A stretch of 64,000 nucleotides of DNA, taken from positions 620,001 through 684,000 of the forward strand of contig OX621168.1 in assembly GCA_951640195.1 (NCBI GenBank). The letters run 5' to 3'. Both the position numbers and the translations under genes were made by a program. Origin of the DNA: Porpolomopsis calyptriformis (lineage: Eukaryota > Basidiomycota > Agaricomycetes > Agaricales > Hygrophoraceae). Shown one piece after another: positions 12,165 through 23,797 of the stretch. The first letter of the stretch is position 1. Every line of letters begins with the position of its first letter. A model generated the notes under the pieces. That model saw only the letters and a program-made list of their open reading frames with translations. It was not told the origin of the DNA and did no database searches.

Positions 12165-12659
12165 ATGTATTTCAACGTTGCTGCCCTCGCCCTCCCCGTT
12201 TTCTTTCTCGGACGCGTTGTCTTTGCCTCGCCCGTCGGGGGCTCTACAGGCGAGGTTGCGATCGTGAAGGACACTTCTTCCCTCGACGCCGCTATCTACA
12301 TCGATACCCTCAGTGTCGTTCCCGGCTTGAAAGGCCTCCCCACCACCAGCTCTAACTCTGATTTCCGCGCGTTTGTATCCGACTCGATCCCGGAGCTGAT
12401 AGTCTGCAATGAACGAGGATGCCTCGGGAATTGTTATATTTCCAATTTGACTACGTGGGCGGCGAACAAGTGTTACGCTTCATACCTCGAGTTCGGATCG
12501 GCGATGGTGCGATCGGATGCAGGAAGCATCCCCTATGATGTTTTCGTTTCCTACTCGGTAAATTGCTATGGAAGTTGGAAGATTCCCTTGGTGAATACGT
12601 GTTACGACCTGCTCTACAATAATTCCCCTGCTATGTTCGCCACGATGAACATCAATTGA
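12165..12659 (+). CDS. Small secreted cysteine-containing protein
   Basis: A single exon of 164 residues starting at CACCATG. The first 22 or so residues (MYFNVAALALPVFFLGRVVF then ASP) form a signal peptide with a likely cleavage after VFAS or so. The mature part is about 140 residues with six cysteines (IVCNERGCLGNC, NKCYAS, VNCYGS, NTCYD), an even number that suits three disulfides, and one NLT and one NNS glycosylation sequon. I do not recognise the family; the spacing is not that of a hydrophobin or cerato-platanin. Extracellular location is inferred from the signal peptide only. Confidence 0.65.
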   Translation: MYFNVAALALPVFFLGRVVFASPVGGSTGEVAIVKDTSSLDAAIYIDTLSVVPGLKGLPTTSSNSDFRAFVSDSIPELIVCNERGCLGNCYISNLTTWAANKCYASYLEFGSAMVRSDAGSIPYDVFVSYSVNCYGSWKIPLVNTCYDLLYNNSPAMFATMNIN

Positions 12660-13472
12660 AGTTCAACGTAGGGCAGGTGAGTATTTTTTCATGGACCGTT
12701 ACGAGAATTGTTTTTGATCATTAATCAGTCCGAAGCGGGTCGATGGGAGCTGATACTTACCCCCTTGTTTGCCCTTGCCATTTTCCGAGTTCCCCCCAAT
12801 TGTTCTCGTGTTTTCAGTTGCACTTTCCTCAACCTTCAACGCTTTTGTATTCTTGTCGCCAAAACAATGTCATAAATAAAGATTCTGCCTTTCCAAAACT
12901 CTGCTTAGAAACGCCAGTGAGACGACGATTGGCGACTGTCAGACTGAATCAGTGCGGAATTTTTGCTAAAGTATTATATCAACTACGGCTCGATATAAAC
13001 AGTTGTGGTTTTTCGCTGTGTTGAGTCGAAATATAGCTTGCCAGCATATGCAAGGGACTACGAGTCCCCTACATCATAAACGTGGCGTGAGTGCGACGAA
13101 CAGTCCAGCTAAGAATAGGAGAGGTCATGCAAACACGACTTTGGTGCATTGACGCTAGATTTTGCAAGAAAGCGAGTTGTAGTTAGTTGGTCGATAGCAG
13201 GCCATCACCCCAAATTCTTTTTTTTGCGAAACCAACTCGCTTCGGATAAAGGGATGAATTCGAGATCCATCATCCTCCAATTAATTAGTCACCTGCTCGT
13301 GGTCAAGCTCATAGAACCCAAGTATTTTTCGGCGCCGTTAGATCCTACTTTCTCTCCGAGATTACCAGCGGATGTCGGGAAGGTTGACTTTGCGCAGCAT
13401 GGGGAAGGTGTGGGAAAATAGTGAAAACGCAGCCCAACAAGCCAGATTGCACTGAACGTATCACCACAAGGC
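12660..13472. other. Intergenic, no gene seen
   Basis: It holds the 3' UTR of the secreted-protein gene and the upstream region of the ligase gene. Open frames at 12743-13024 and 13149-13421 lack family features, and the second overlaps antisense frames of similar length. No repeats were noticed. Confidence 0.35.
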
Positions 13473-15448
13473 ATGGCAGATGAACTGGCAGAGATTGGTG
13501 GTATCAAGCCCAACGTGCTTATGGTGGATGGAGACGAAAGAGAAGTTAGCTCACTGACAAGGTATGTCAGCGATCTTACCAAGTTGCCCCTGACACTCTC
13601 AATGTTGTGTTCTCGTTCAGCAATTCCATTTACAAGGTGATTGTCATTTGCCTTGCAAGCTGACAAGCGGGGTTTATGTTGGGGTTCAGGTGAAACGGAC
13701 ATGGGACCATTATTATTGGTGTGTATTTCTTCTCGGGAAGTCACCAACTGAATGGTTGTGCATAGCACATGCCCGGTATGTCTTCACATTATGGCATTTA
13801 GACGTCGCTGAGTGTTATCGAAAGGCATGGAGGAATCAAGTATGTTCTTGTATTTGACTCACGGTGTGTGTCCACTACTTCAATACGCCCGCACAGGGGG
13901 GAGTGCCAGTAAATGCTCGCTCTTGCAAGCATCTCAAATCCCTCCTTGGCGAGAAATACGAGGCGGCGCGCTTGAAGCTGAAAAATCCTCATCACCGTCC
14001 AACGACAAGTTCGAAGCCATCTTCCAAGACCAAACAGAAGGTGCCTTCAAAACGCAAGAAAGCTGGAGACGAGGAAGGGGACGAAGATGAAGACGAAATT
14101 CCTGCGAAAAAGACCAGAAAACCACCGTCTAGCCGTAATAGAAAAGTGAAGGCAAAAATGGACGATGCCGAAGGCGAGGAGGAGGATGATGTCGACGAAG
14201 AACTACCGGGAGGAGGGAAGAAGATACTTGCGCTCTTGCTCGCCAATAAATGGGATGTCGATAGTGGACCTGATCCTACCGGCTGGTGGATATCTGAGAA
14301 GCTCGATGGTGTCAGGTTCGCTAGATATTCTATTTGGTCTTTGCGGTCCATAGATAATCATTCTTGCAGAACTTATTTTGATGGCAAGCAGATGATCAGC
14401 CGACTTGGCAATCTATTCACCCCGCCTCAGTGGCTTTTAGATAGTGCGTCTCTGCAATTTTTTTCCCGACCCTGACTTACCCATTGGTTAGAATTACCGA
14501 AAGATGTCACTCTCGACGGTGAACTATTTGGTGGGAGGGGGGAATTCCAATCGACTGTTTCGATTGTCAAAACCCTCAACTCGCCTCACTGGAATGGAAT
14601 AACATTTCAGGTTGATCACTTCTTTTTCTTTGTTTCCCCCCACGGACTCAAGTTGTTGTCAATTCCAGATATTTGACATCCCGTCCGAAGGAGATAAACC
14701 TTTTGAGGATCGCATTAACGTTCTCAAGAAGATCTTTGGGCCGGGCGGCACACACGAGTCAGAGCATGTCGTCCTTGTGGAGCAGGTCTTGGCAACAAGC
14801 CATCAACACGTTCTTGACAAACTCAAAGAAATCGAGAGTCTTGGGGGAGAAGGGTTGATGTTGAGGAAGCCCGGATCGTATGTGCTCAATTTCCTCTTCC
14901 ACACTAACTGCTCGCGTTACCTTCTCGTTACAGCCTGTACGAGGGAGGGCGGTCCAGTTCGCTTTTGAAGGTCAAAGTAAGTCGACATATCTGCCAGGCT
15001 CTCAATTGGTCATTTCATGGGCAAATAGACGTTCTATGACGCCGAAGCCATTGTCACTGGTTATACTCCAGGAAAGGGTAGGCATAAGGGCGTGGTCGGC
15101 GCCCTCAAGTGTAAAATGTCATCAGATAAGGTCGAATCTTCAACGTTTATCTTGACTCTTTACACAAATTGACAAAACAAACAGACCTTCAATGTTGGCA
15201 CCGGTTTGAGCGACAAAGCGCGCAGAAATCCTCCGAAAGTTGGTGCCATCATCATATATCGCTTCCAAGAATTGACGAAAGACGGTGTACCGAGGTTTGA
15301 GACATAAGAATATATCGTACAAACCCAGTTCGCTTACTTCCTGTGCAGATTCCCTTCGTATATTGGTGAGGCTATCGACAAGACAGAGGCTAAAGATGCC
15401 GTAGTACCCGAACACCGCAAGATGGGCGCCAAAACAGCGACTGTATAG
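13473..15448 (+). CDS. ATP-dependent DNA ligase with N-terminal SWIM zinc finger
   Basis: The start MADELAEIGGIKPNVLMVDG is followed by several tiny exons. Joined, they give SNSIYK, VKRTWDHYY, CTCP, AWRNQ and GGVPVNARSCKHLKSLLG, which is a complete SWIM finger (CxC...CxH) with a 15-bp exon in it. A long Lys/Glu/Asp-rich linker follows (KKRKKAGDEEGDEDEDE). The catalytic domain then begins with ISEKLDGVR, the motif I with the AMP-accepting lysine, followed by TYFDGKQMISRLGNLF, LDGELFGGRGEFQ, FQIFDIPSEGDKPFEDR, GGEGLMLRKPGS and LKVK (motif V), and ends in an OB-fold (EAIVTGYTPGKGRHKGVVGA). The KLDGVR..FDGK style resembles the minimal bacterial LigE/Haemophilus type more than eukaryotic Lig1/3/4. 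A role in nuclear or mitochondrial DNA sealing is inferred. The SWS1-like gene starts 46 bp downstream. Confidence 0.82.
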
Positions 15449-15494
15449 ATATTTAATTTTTACCCATAGTTCTTATGTAATCGATCAGTCCCAG

Positions 15495-16097
15495 GATGCC
15501 CTCGCCAGAGCTAACGGCCATTGTTGAAGCTACCGTCAGTTCCATACAGCCCGAAACTTGTGAGCAGGTTAACGCTGCGTGTCCGGAAGACTGGTGCATT
15601 TGGCATCTCACTGATTCACGTATACAGTAACTGAAGAATGCGTACACAAACTTGGCATCCTCTTTCCGGACACACTCATCTTGGCCGCGTTGGATCTCAT
15701 CGACAGGGAACACGGTGCACTCCACCCGCTTCTAGTCTCGTTATAACCGTTCATGTCTCGGTCAGTCATCAAGTACATAACCCCATGGGGACGTTCTCAT
15801 TATGAAGTACTCGGATCCACTGCCACGTACACCGTTTTCCCTAATCTATCCTCGGTTTCTCCTGTGCCAGCTTATTGCACATGTCCTGCGTTTTCATACG
15901 CAGTCTTGATGTCTGAATCGCACATCTTGGTTCGTACGACTCGGTCCGCGCTTTATATATGCCTGAGTGTCTTTCGTTGGGCATATTAGTGCAAACACGT
16001 CCTGGCCACGCGCCTTGCCCAACAGATGTCCCGATGCGTTGAGCGATCTATAACCGAGGACGAGCTTGCAACTATCATCACAACCGAGTCTTCCTGA
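15495..16097 (+). CDS. SWIM-domain recombination mediator, SWS1/ZSWIM7-like
   Basis: Four exons. MPSPELTAIVEATVSSIQPE joins through an intron (gtgagc...atacag) to LTEECVHKLGILFPDTLILA and then ALDLIDREH. The third exon gives VIKYITPWGRSHYEVLGS, the hallmark YCTCPAFSYAVL, and LMSESHIL; the last gives CKHVLATRLAQQM and ends ITTESS. The CxCx(n)CxH spacing with CPAF and CKH..A is characteristic of Sws1/ZSWIM7 proteins. These pair with a Rad51 paralogue in the Shu complex to promote homologous recombination. The length, about 140 residues, suits the family. The next 400 bp (16098-16503) hold no gene and form a convergent 3' region. Confidence 0.8.
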
Positions 16098-16503
16098 AAC
16101 TTTCGTAGTCATCTTCTTCCCAGAGTATTGATGCAAACTCCTGGGAGGCTGTTTTTTTTTTTACAACATGGGGCACTGGTTTAACCTTCTCGGAGATTGT
16201 TGCCAGAGACACGGAGGGGAACGTCGAGAACTAGATTCCACAGCCTATGAGCACAAGGCGGCACCAGAAAAAGCGTTTCATCGGACACAACCGGTTGACT
16301 GTCACTCCCCCGACGAAAAGGCGTTCTGATGGTTTCGTTTTTTCACTCGTTACTGTACGCGAAAATCATGAAACAATATACAGTGCTGATGAAATAACAA
16401 TACTAACAATCGAAATGATACTTTAAATCTATGAGAACCTTGAGGATATGAAAGACTAGTGCCTGTAAACATATGGTTCCAACCCTAGGCTAAACCCCGG
16501 GCC

Positions 16504-19231
16504 TTAATGTCTTCGAGCATAAAACTGCTCCCCCGAGATGGTTCCGGCGCTCTTCCGAACGAACCCTTTTCCTTTCCCCTGTCCTTCTTGATCGATATTA
16601 TCCTCATGAGTAGAATCGGTATTGCCCTCTCTCTTAATCCTCCACTCGAGCAACTCGGCGTATTGCTCGAGAGAGTGGACCAAACCACAAAGCTCACTCC
16701 TGGTGGGTGGGCCTAATACGCCAGAGTTCTCGTCGTCTTCGTCAGGCAGCTCTGGAGACGGGGTCGAATCAGACTTTTGGTCCTCACCCTCGTATAACCG
16801 GGCTTTATCCCAAATCCAACCAGCGACGTTTTTGATTTCGTTTGGTTCCCAGAAACCCCACCATCTTTCTTCGTCTTCGTTCCTTTCGTCTTCATCGTCG
16901 CTATCGTCCGTCTCGTCCCCTTTTTGCCTCTCCCCATTCGCTGTCTCCGGGAGCGGAGGTCTTTTACCCCAAACAACAACGAACCACGACCAATCCTTCA
17001 TCGTTTTTCTTTCTTCGAGGTCTCTTTTCTTCTTTCCCCTCTTGGCCCTCCTGTTTCCAAGTGCGTTCTCCTTTCCCGATATGATCAGTTCTAAGGCACT
17101 ATCCGTATCGGTACCTCCTGGTGACAAGGCCCAATATGTTCTTCCTTCGCTGTCTCGTCCAAGTGGTCCAAATCGGGGAGCATAAGCAAACATGATAACT
17201 TTGAGAGCATTCTCGAGATGTCGGATGATCTGTTTATGTGCTTCGCGTTTGGCTTTGATCTACAGGAAGGCGCACGATCAGGCAAGTCCATAGCAAGATA
17301 AAAAAGTAAATGAGTACCTTCTGACTATTTCCTTTAGATTTCTTGGGCATTTCAGCTTCCAATGCCACCCTTTCCAGATCCCAACGCTCATCTTCCCTCC
17401 TACATTCTTCTCGCACTTCCTTTACCAACTCTTTCCCGCTTTTCACTGCAGTTTCAAGGCCTTCCCTCACATTACTAGTGCGCAATGCCACCTCGGTTAG
17501 AGCTGCCAGCACGGGAACCATCTGGGCTGAATTCGTTATGTAGCCAGTGGTGTTGTTGGTTATCTGGCGCCGCGTCGCGCGTGTATTGTGCATGGCGGCC
17601 CAGGTAGATGGGGGTGAGGGATCAGGGAAAGTTATAGTAAGCAAATCCGTAGTCGAGGAATCTGTACGGGTATCGCGCAGTGAAGCCAAGATGGACCACA
17701 TCTTATTCAAGTTTGCGCCATTCCAACGTATTTGCTTGACAGCAGTTTCAATACTCTGAAATGCGATAAGTCCACATGAACAGAAAAATATCTAGGCAAG
17801 CCTACCTTCTGGACATGTCGGTCCACGTCACTAGCGATTACCCCCAATAACCAAACCACCACCGCCTTGACACAGGTCTTGCTTACCCATCCTTCTTCTG
17901 CATCTCCATCCTCTGCCGTTCCTCCCCCCCTACCCGCGATCTCACTAAGTTCTTCCAAGTGGGAGCGGGCTAGACTCTCCCCGAGGGCTGAAAATCTTGA
18001 AGCAAACTCACGGATCAAGAAGCGATCTTGAGCTTGGGAGTGGTTGAGTATCGTGCGAACCGCAGTCCATGTAGGTTTAGGGAGGGCCATCGGCTTGAGT
18101 TTAGCTTTAACGGGTGGGTTTGACTTGACCAACGTCTTAGTTGTCGCGTTATGTGCATCAGGATTTAACGATGGTCCCTTATCCAGGTTTGGGACGGCTG
18201 GATGATTATCGGGAGCTGACTGGAAATATTTGTCTAGAGATGTGCCCTATTATGATACGCTAGTTGAGGACCGTGGCGTGAGGAGATATTAAAGGAGTCT
18301 TACTGTTGTGACTGGATCACCAGATATTTTGGGTGCCGTTGACGTGTGTCCTGGGACGGCGCGATTTCTGTATCATGACTCAGCTCGTTCAAATTTACTG
18401 TTGAAAAAAGAAGAGATACCTAAGTGGTGGGAGACCTTTCGCTTTCCGACATTTAGAACAAAAGCAGATATCCCGGCATTTTGGACATCTGAGAGCAGAA
18501 CCATGAGCCATGAACTCTGACCAAAGTCTCAATATGCGTACTTGAAAGTGTAAGGCTCTTCTTCGACATGCGGTTTGTCTTTCTTACTCGGTGTGCGTCC
18601 TTTTGCCTTGATGAGTTCCACATCCTCGCCGTAACGGATCTTGAGACACCTTCTGCAGAATTTGATGGTGCAACGACGTCCTAGGATCACACCGCCTTTG
18701 GCACGATTTTCTTTTCTGACGGTACAGCGGATGCCAACTGTAAAGTATATAAATAATAAGCTGATAACAGGATGGAGAGAGCTAACCGGAAAGGTCAAGC
18801 TTGGAATTGCAATGGTGGCAATAAAAGTGACCATTTGGGAAGTCAATTAACACGTTCCCAGTTGAGTTGGCGGTAGTAGTTATTGTCGCATTGTTTGAGA
18901 TCCCTGGGACGCGGGTACTGGCATCTGTATCAGGAGCCGATAAGAGTTTGGGTTTCTTGGGGCTAGCGACAAGGAAATCAGGCATGGGCAGCTTGCGTTT
19001 CAAAGTACACGGAATACTGATGGTGGCATCAGCGTGAGGGGGTATCTTGAACGGGTGCGGTCGCGAATTTTCCTTGAGGTTGGCTGAACAGAAGGTTGTA
19101 TGTTGGCTGCCATGAGGTAGGGATTTACGGACATCAGTGAACGGTGAGGGGGGTATTTCAACAAAAACACGCGATAATCTACGGGTAGATGAATGCTGGA
19201 GGGGTGTCGACCGAATCGAGGCCGAGCTCAT
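16504..19231 (-). CDS. CDCA7-type zf-4CXXC_R1 chromatin protein
   Basis: The start is MSSASIRSTPLQHSSTRRLS at 19231, followed by a disordered basic N-terminus. The zinc finger is spread over three exons: FYCHHCNSKLDLSG; IRCTVRKENRAKGG with RRCTIKFCRRCLKIRYGEDV; and CPKCRDICFCSKCRKAKGLP. This four-CXXC layout is the R1 domain of CDCA7 proteins. The C-terminal half is helical (DDT/WHIM-like), with PTWTAVRTILNHSQAQDRFL, NGANLNKMWSILASLRD, then RFGPLGRDSEGRTYWAL (a WHIM-type GxDRxGRxYW variant) and acidic stretches. CDCA7 recruits the remodeller HELLS and supports DNA methylation in animals; fungal class II members share the finger. Nuclear chromatin function is inferred. TIM17 starts divergently 148 bp away. 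Confidence 0.75.
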
Positions 19232-19379
19232 AGTGGTTGATCTACAAGAAAAAATGAAAAACAAACCAGTCGCGTCCTTGATTTTTCTACGGCCGGCACG
19301 ATCACGTGCCAACATCATATGTGCTTGCCCTAAATCAAAGGAAAATCTCCTCGTCACGACCTATTACTGCAACTAATAT

Positions 19380-20172
19380 ATGGCCCACGCAGATCATTCA
19401 CGAGACCCATGGAAAGTGCATTTCTGTCGGCTTGAAATGTGCTGATATTCCCTTTTTCATTCCACAGTCCGTGGGTGATTCTCAATGATTTTGGCGGTGC
19501 GTTCTCAATGGGCGCAGTCGGCGGTGGTATCTGGTACGGCATAAAAGGTGCAAGAAATTCACCTCGGGTGAGTTTCTTTCTGCCCTTGATTCGTATTTTC
19601 TGGCTTGCTCACTGCCCGATATTTCATTCCGCAGGGCGAACGTCTAATCGGCGCCGTCTCATCAATAAAAGCTCGTGCACCCGTTACAGGTGGCAATTTT
19701 GGTGTGTGGGGTGGTATGTTCTCCACATTTGATTGTGCTATCAAGGGGTGGCGGCAAAAAGAGGATGCGTGGAATGCCATTCTTTCCGGATTCATAACCG
19801 GTGGTTGTTTGTCTGCTAGAAGTGCGTACCCCGTTTTGTGGCCGGGCAGCTTTCAAACCCGCTCATTTCATGGAATCATCCATGTCGACAACTTGCCTGT
19901 TCTTTTCCTAAATCCACCTTTAACACTTCCTCTTTTAGGTGGCCCACGATCAGCCCTCAATTCCGCGATCGCCTGTGGTATCCTGCTAGGCGTATTCGAA
20001 GGCGTAGGTGTCCTTCTATCCCGAGTCTTCAGCGAAGGCACTCGACCACAGTTACCTCCTCGTGAGCTCCCTTCACTGTTCACAATTGTCATATATTCTG
20101 AATCCATTGCCAGTCCCAGAGAGCATGTCAGCACAACCATCATCTTCAACAGCAGGGGCAGGGCTACATTAG
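19380..20172 (+). CDS. TIM17: Mitochondrial import inner membrane translocase subunit TIM17
   Basis: Core subunit of the TIM23 presequence translocase. Exon 1 reads [11 protein letters not shown]. Exon 2 gives [20 protein letters not shown] and [12 protein letters not shown], exon 3 [20 protein letters not shown] and [20 protein letters not shown], then [36 protein letters not shown] and a short tail ending GAGLH. Four membrane helices and the conserved N-terminal Asp pair are present. The first intron (19412-19467) is odd: the only border that keeps frame begins GAAAGT instead of GTAAGT. The nearest GT (19416) would shift the frame to an early stop. All other introns are GT-AG. This is either a rare GA-AG intron, a mutation or a base-call error. 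Confidence 0.88.
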
Positions 20173-20391
20173 ATTTTACACATACATCGTATATATCAAC
20201 CTCAGTTCTTTGTAATTCGTAACCAGCATGCAAGACCACTACGAGGAATTTACAAATTGAGATCGATTTGTTGTCCGTTATTGTCCAGTGCCCTCCAAAA
20301 TAAACACCGACAAACTAAGTTTCGACTATGCCGCGAACAACAACGATCGCCGAGCAACTCATATACACATCGTTGTCAACAAGTAAACGCA

Positions 20392-22198
20392 ATGCAGGCT
20401 ACTCTCGATGCTTATTCTCTTAAGCGTAAGCTCCTGTCTTGTCATCTGTCTGGGGCTCATCTCGCGCAGCATTCACAAAGGCTCTCGCATGTCTAGCAAA
20501 ATACGGAGAGAACATCTTAATCGTTGCCACACCCGACAGTTTATCCATGTCTTCCACCAACTCGTCCATGTCCGCGTACGGCCGGTTCAAATACGGCAGG
20601 CAGTTTTTCTCCAAGTTCAAGGTCGGCTCGCACCAGCACCTCGGGACGACACATGCTAACGAGGTCGAGGAGGTTGATGTAGTGAAGGGAGAACTCCTGG
20701 CCAAGGTCTGTTCAATGCCAAGCGCTCAACTGGTTCAAAGTGTTAAACCGCATTTCAGCCCCTGCTGTCCATTTTGAAACACCGCACAGTTGAGAAAACA
20801 GTCGGAACTTGCGAATTGTCCATACTGGAAGGAGCTTTAGCTACAGAAGACGACGGACAGGACGACCCAGAAGAACGAGATTCATTGGAGAATAGACTGA
20901 TCGTGCGCTTACATTGTAAACATGGTACAGCCCATCTTCCTCTCGTTTTCTTTCTTAGTACATACGATATTCTTATAGGTGTCGTCAAAACACACCGCTT
21001 ACCCCTGTTGACCCCAACATCATTACTGGCTCCGGGTGTTCCTAATGTCCCTTATGAATCCCGTCTGGTGGTTGATCCTACGGTAATCAGAGATGTGATC
21101 GAACGTTTTCCGTTCGCAAGAGGTCCCAAGAGCGATCCGCAATTGATATGGATTTTTGGGGAATCAGAAGTGAAAGTAAACAGTTTAGAATCTTCAGTGG
21201 ATAGCAAGGGTAAGAAGTTCTCTTACGTATAATTTATTGTCCAGGCTCAATGATACGCAGGGAAAGCCTTGTTATCCACAGAATTGACAATCAGCGCAGA
21301 CGAGTTCGATATCTACGAGGTACATTCGCCCCCGGTTACTATTGCCTTTCATCTCCGAGAGTTCAATGTACGTTGACACTTGTCTATTCTCCCGTCTCCT
21401 TTCTTCTTTCTCAAGTTTGCTCTGTTTCTCACCATACCAGGCAACCGTCACATTCGCGGAATCGATGGCCCTTCCGCTCCACCTCCGTTTCACCGACCCC
21501 AGCGACCCACTATTTATCGACATCGACTCTTCCGATATCCTCTTTGTTATCTCCACCAGCCATGTGCCCGGCCACGCGAGCGCCACCTCATCCAACTCCT
21601 CTGCAAAACCAGCAATGGCAAAATCGCGAGAGCGGGAAGGTGACCCCCCCGAAGCGGCGCGCATAAAAAAGCCAATGAAAGCAGCACAGAGGGCAGATCC
21701 TTCAGACATTGCCCGGGCAGTAGGTAGCAACCATATTCCGGATAGTGGACCCAGTACACAATTTCGAGTGCCAGGATCAGGGTCAGTGCTGCCACGACAG
21801 AACACACCGGGACGGCAACAGCCAGATCCTTTGTTCCTTCCTGGATCCCAGGCCTCACTGGCCAATTCGCAATCCCTTCAGGAGTCCGGGCTGGGTCTCG
21901 AGGACATGGCTGCTGACGAACTGATGCAGGTATTGGAAGGCGAGGGCGAGGAAGTAGGAGCGGAGACTGGCCCCGAGGAGTCGAGACCGCCTGGAGGAGG
22001 GATTGATGAGTACTATGGGGAAGGTGACGTTGACTATGGGCGAGACAGTTTTGAGCTTGTTGAAGAGCCTGAATTGGCCCCAACCCAGGCCGGCAGTGGG
22101 GAAACTGGCTCAAAGGTCTTTTCCAACACAAAAATAATATATATATGCTAATCAAGATTATTCTTTTTCAGGCATTCAAGCCTTTGTTCCAAGACTAA
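20392..22198 (+). CDS. RAD9: DNA damage checkpoint clamp subunit RAD9
   Basis: Member of the Rad9-Rad1-Hus1 (9-1-1) clamp that loads at damaged DNA and activates ATR/Rad3-type kinases. Exons read MQATLDAYSLK, PFTKALACLAKYGENILIVA, SSTNSSMSAYGRFKYGRQFF, ILKHRTVEKTVGTCELSILE, ENRLIVRLHCKH, GVVKTHRLPLLTPTSLLAPG, ELTISADEFDIYEV and MALPLHLRFTDPSDPLFIDI. These follow the two PCNA-like folds of Rad9. The C-terminal tail is Pro/Gly/Glu-rich, as expected for the phosphorylated Rad9 tail, and ends after a last intron with AFKPLFQD, a conserved terminal motif. All joins I tested keep frame. Confidence 0.87.
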
Positions 22199-22369
22199 TG
22201 GTCTAGTTTGTGCTGTTATTCGGTCATTCTCCATCGTTTTACTAAAGGCACAGATTGTGATGATCAACTCAGTTTTTGAACACCATCCCTATATTGGTTA
22301 ACCTTTTAGACAACTACACAAGACCCGGGTTTCGATCAACTTCCTTAATGTGAGAGTGACAAAAAGAGA

Positions 22370-23797
22370 TCAGGACCAAAGAAAATGATCGTCTTCATCA
22401 ATATACGGTAGGCCAGGAGGCCATGGGTCGTCATCGTTGAAAGTCTCCACATCAACTTCCGGCATCATGAAGCATGGCTTGTCCACGCCGCCAGCCCCTA
22501 GACGAACTTTCCTTATTGGGCGTGCAAGATTGATCCGTGTCTGGATCATGGTCTTTATAACAGCCTCGTCGGGGTAGGGACGGAAGGTGACGGTATGTAA
22601 ATTCGGCCACGGCGAGGATGCATTAATCAACGGAACACTATTGCACACATTTTGTCCTGCAAGGAGCTTCAGGATCGTGGGTGTGTAGGGTGATGACGAA
22701 TGCAAGGACGTGAAGGTCGTGATAGCAGGGAACGCTCGAAAGAGCTTCCTGCACGTGGAATCGGTGTAATCAAAGTCGCAAAATGTGAGTGAGTGAAGTG
22801 AGGGGAACTTGGGTGACGGCGATGTCATCTGGGGCGAATCCCACAACTGATCCAAATCGTTGCCGATGACATCCTTCAAGGTGAGGGACTCTAGCCTTGG
22901 TGCCGAAATGTTTAACAGTATCCCGCAGTAGACGAAGCTTCCAATGCTGCGTATACGGAGGGACCGCAAAGCGGGCATTTTGATCGGAATCATTGCGCTC
23001 GTAGTGTGTGGCCATCCGTGCTCGTAAATGATGTCTCCATAGATGGAGAGGTTCGCAAGTTTGGGTGATGCCGTGAGGACCTGGCGAAGTCTTCTATAGC
23101 ATAAGGGTAGATGTGCCGTCTGGTCTAGATGCAACGTGGTTATTGAGGCAAGCGGAGGACGGAAGTACGACATGGCGTAGCCCCCAAGGCGAACGAACGA
23201 TAGCTGAGGTGCGCCACCGATGAGTAGCTGCGGGGACGTGTCATCAGTGGGAGTCTGCGGCAACTCAAGATGGTCGGTGGCGTCTATGGAGATGGAAATA
23301 TGCTGGAGCAGATTAGCTTCACCGTCTCTCAGACGCCCCAAGAGCGTGCCCGCGGGTCGTCTGCTCGAGAAGCGTCTCCAGCGGCAGAGGTGGGAAAGGA
23401 GCATGTCAAACTGATGGTCCTGGGGGATTCCCGCGTCCAGACGGACGTTGAGGGGACATGCCTTGGATCTCTCCAGGTAAATTTCCAGCTCAACAGTTGA
23501 GGTTTGAGGCAAGAGGTGGATGTTGCTCCATAACCGCGGCTCAGCAATTGCCACACTGCGCCAGCGAGAAGAAACGTGGGATACAGTCACTTCAAACTTG
23601 GGCAGGAGGGGTAAAGACTGGTCGTCGTGGGTTGAGATAATGGTCATACGCTGCGCGTACGAGAAGATACGAGCAAGGATCTCATGTGGGAGCCGAGAGG
23701 TAATTTCGGTAAACGTGCCCTCATGTTGTATAAGTGAAATGGATTGCAACTCGCTGAGTCTTGCGACTTCATGCGAGGGTCCCTCTGTGGCCGTCAT
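22370..23797 (-). CDS. F-box protein
   Basis: A single long exon. From the ATG at 23797 (MTATEGPSHEVARLSELQSI) it encodes about 475 residues. An upstream in-frame ATG at 24079 would add 94 residues with no family features, so I prefer the internal start. The F-box is at about residues 36-85: TSRLPHEILARIFSYAQRM, FEVTVSHVSSRWRSVAIAEP and RLWSNIHLLPQT, the agaricomycete F-box form (LPxEILxxIF...VSxxWRxxAxxxPxLW). Leucine-rich repeats follow. It should act as an SCF substrate adaptor with unknown target. It is convergent with RAD9. Confidence 0.7.
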   Translation of the reverse strand: MTATEGPSHEVARLSELQSISLIQHEGTFTEITSRLPHEILARIFSYAQRMTIISTHDDQSLPLLPKFEVTVSHVSSRWRSVAIAEPRLWSNIHLLPQTSTVELEIYLERSKACPLNVRLDAGIPQDHQFDMLLSHLCRWRRFSSRRPAGTLLGRLRDGEANLLQHISISIDATDHLELPQTPTDDTSPQLLIGGAPQLSFVRLGGYAMSYFRPPLASITTLHLDQTAHLPLCYRRLRQVLTASPKLANLSIYGDIIYEHGWPHTTSAMIPIKMPALRSLRIRSIGSFVYCGILLNISAPRLESLTLKDVIGNDLDQLWDSPQMTSPSPKFPSLHSLTFCDFDYTDSTCRKLFRAFPAITTFTSLHSSSPYTPTILKLLAGQNVCNSVPLINASSPWPNLHTVTFRPYPDEAVIKTMIQTRINLARPIRKVRLGAGGVDKPCFMMPEVDVETFNDDDPWPPGLPYIDEDDHFLWS

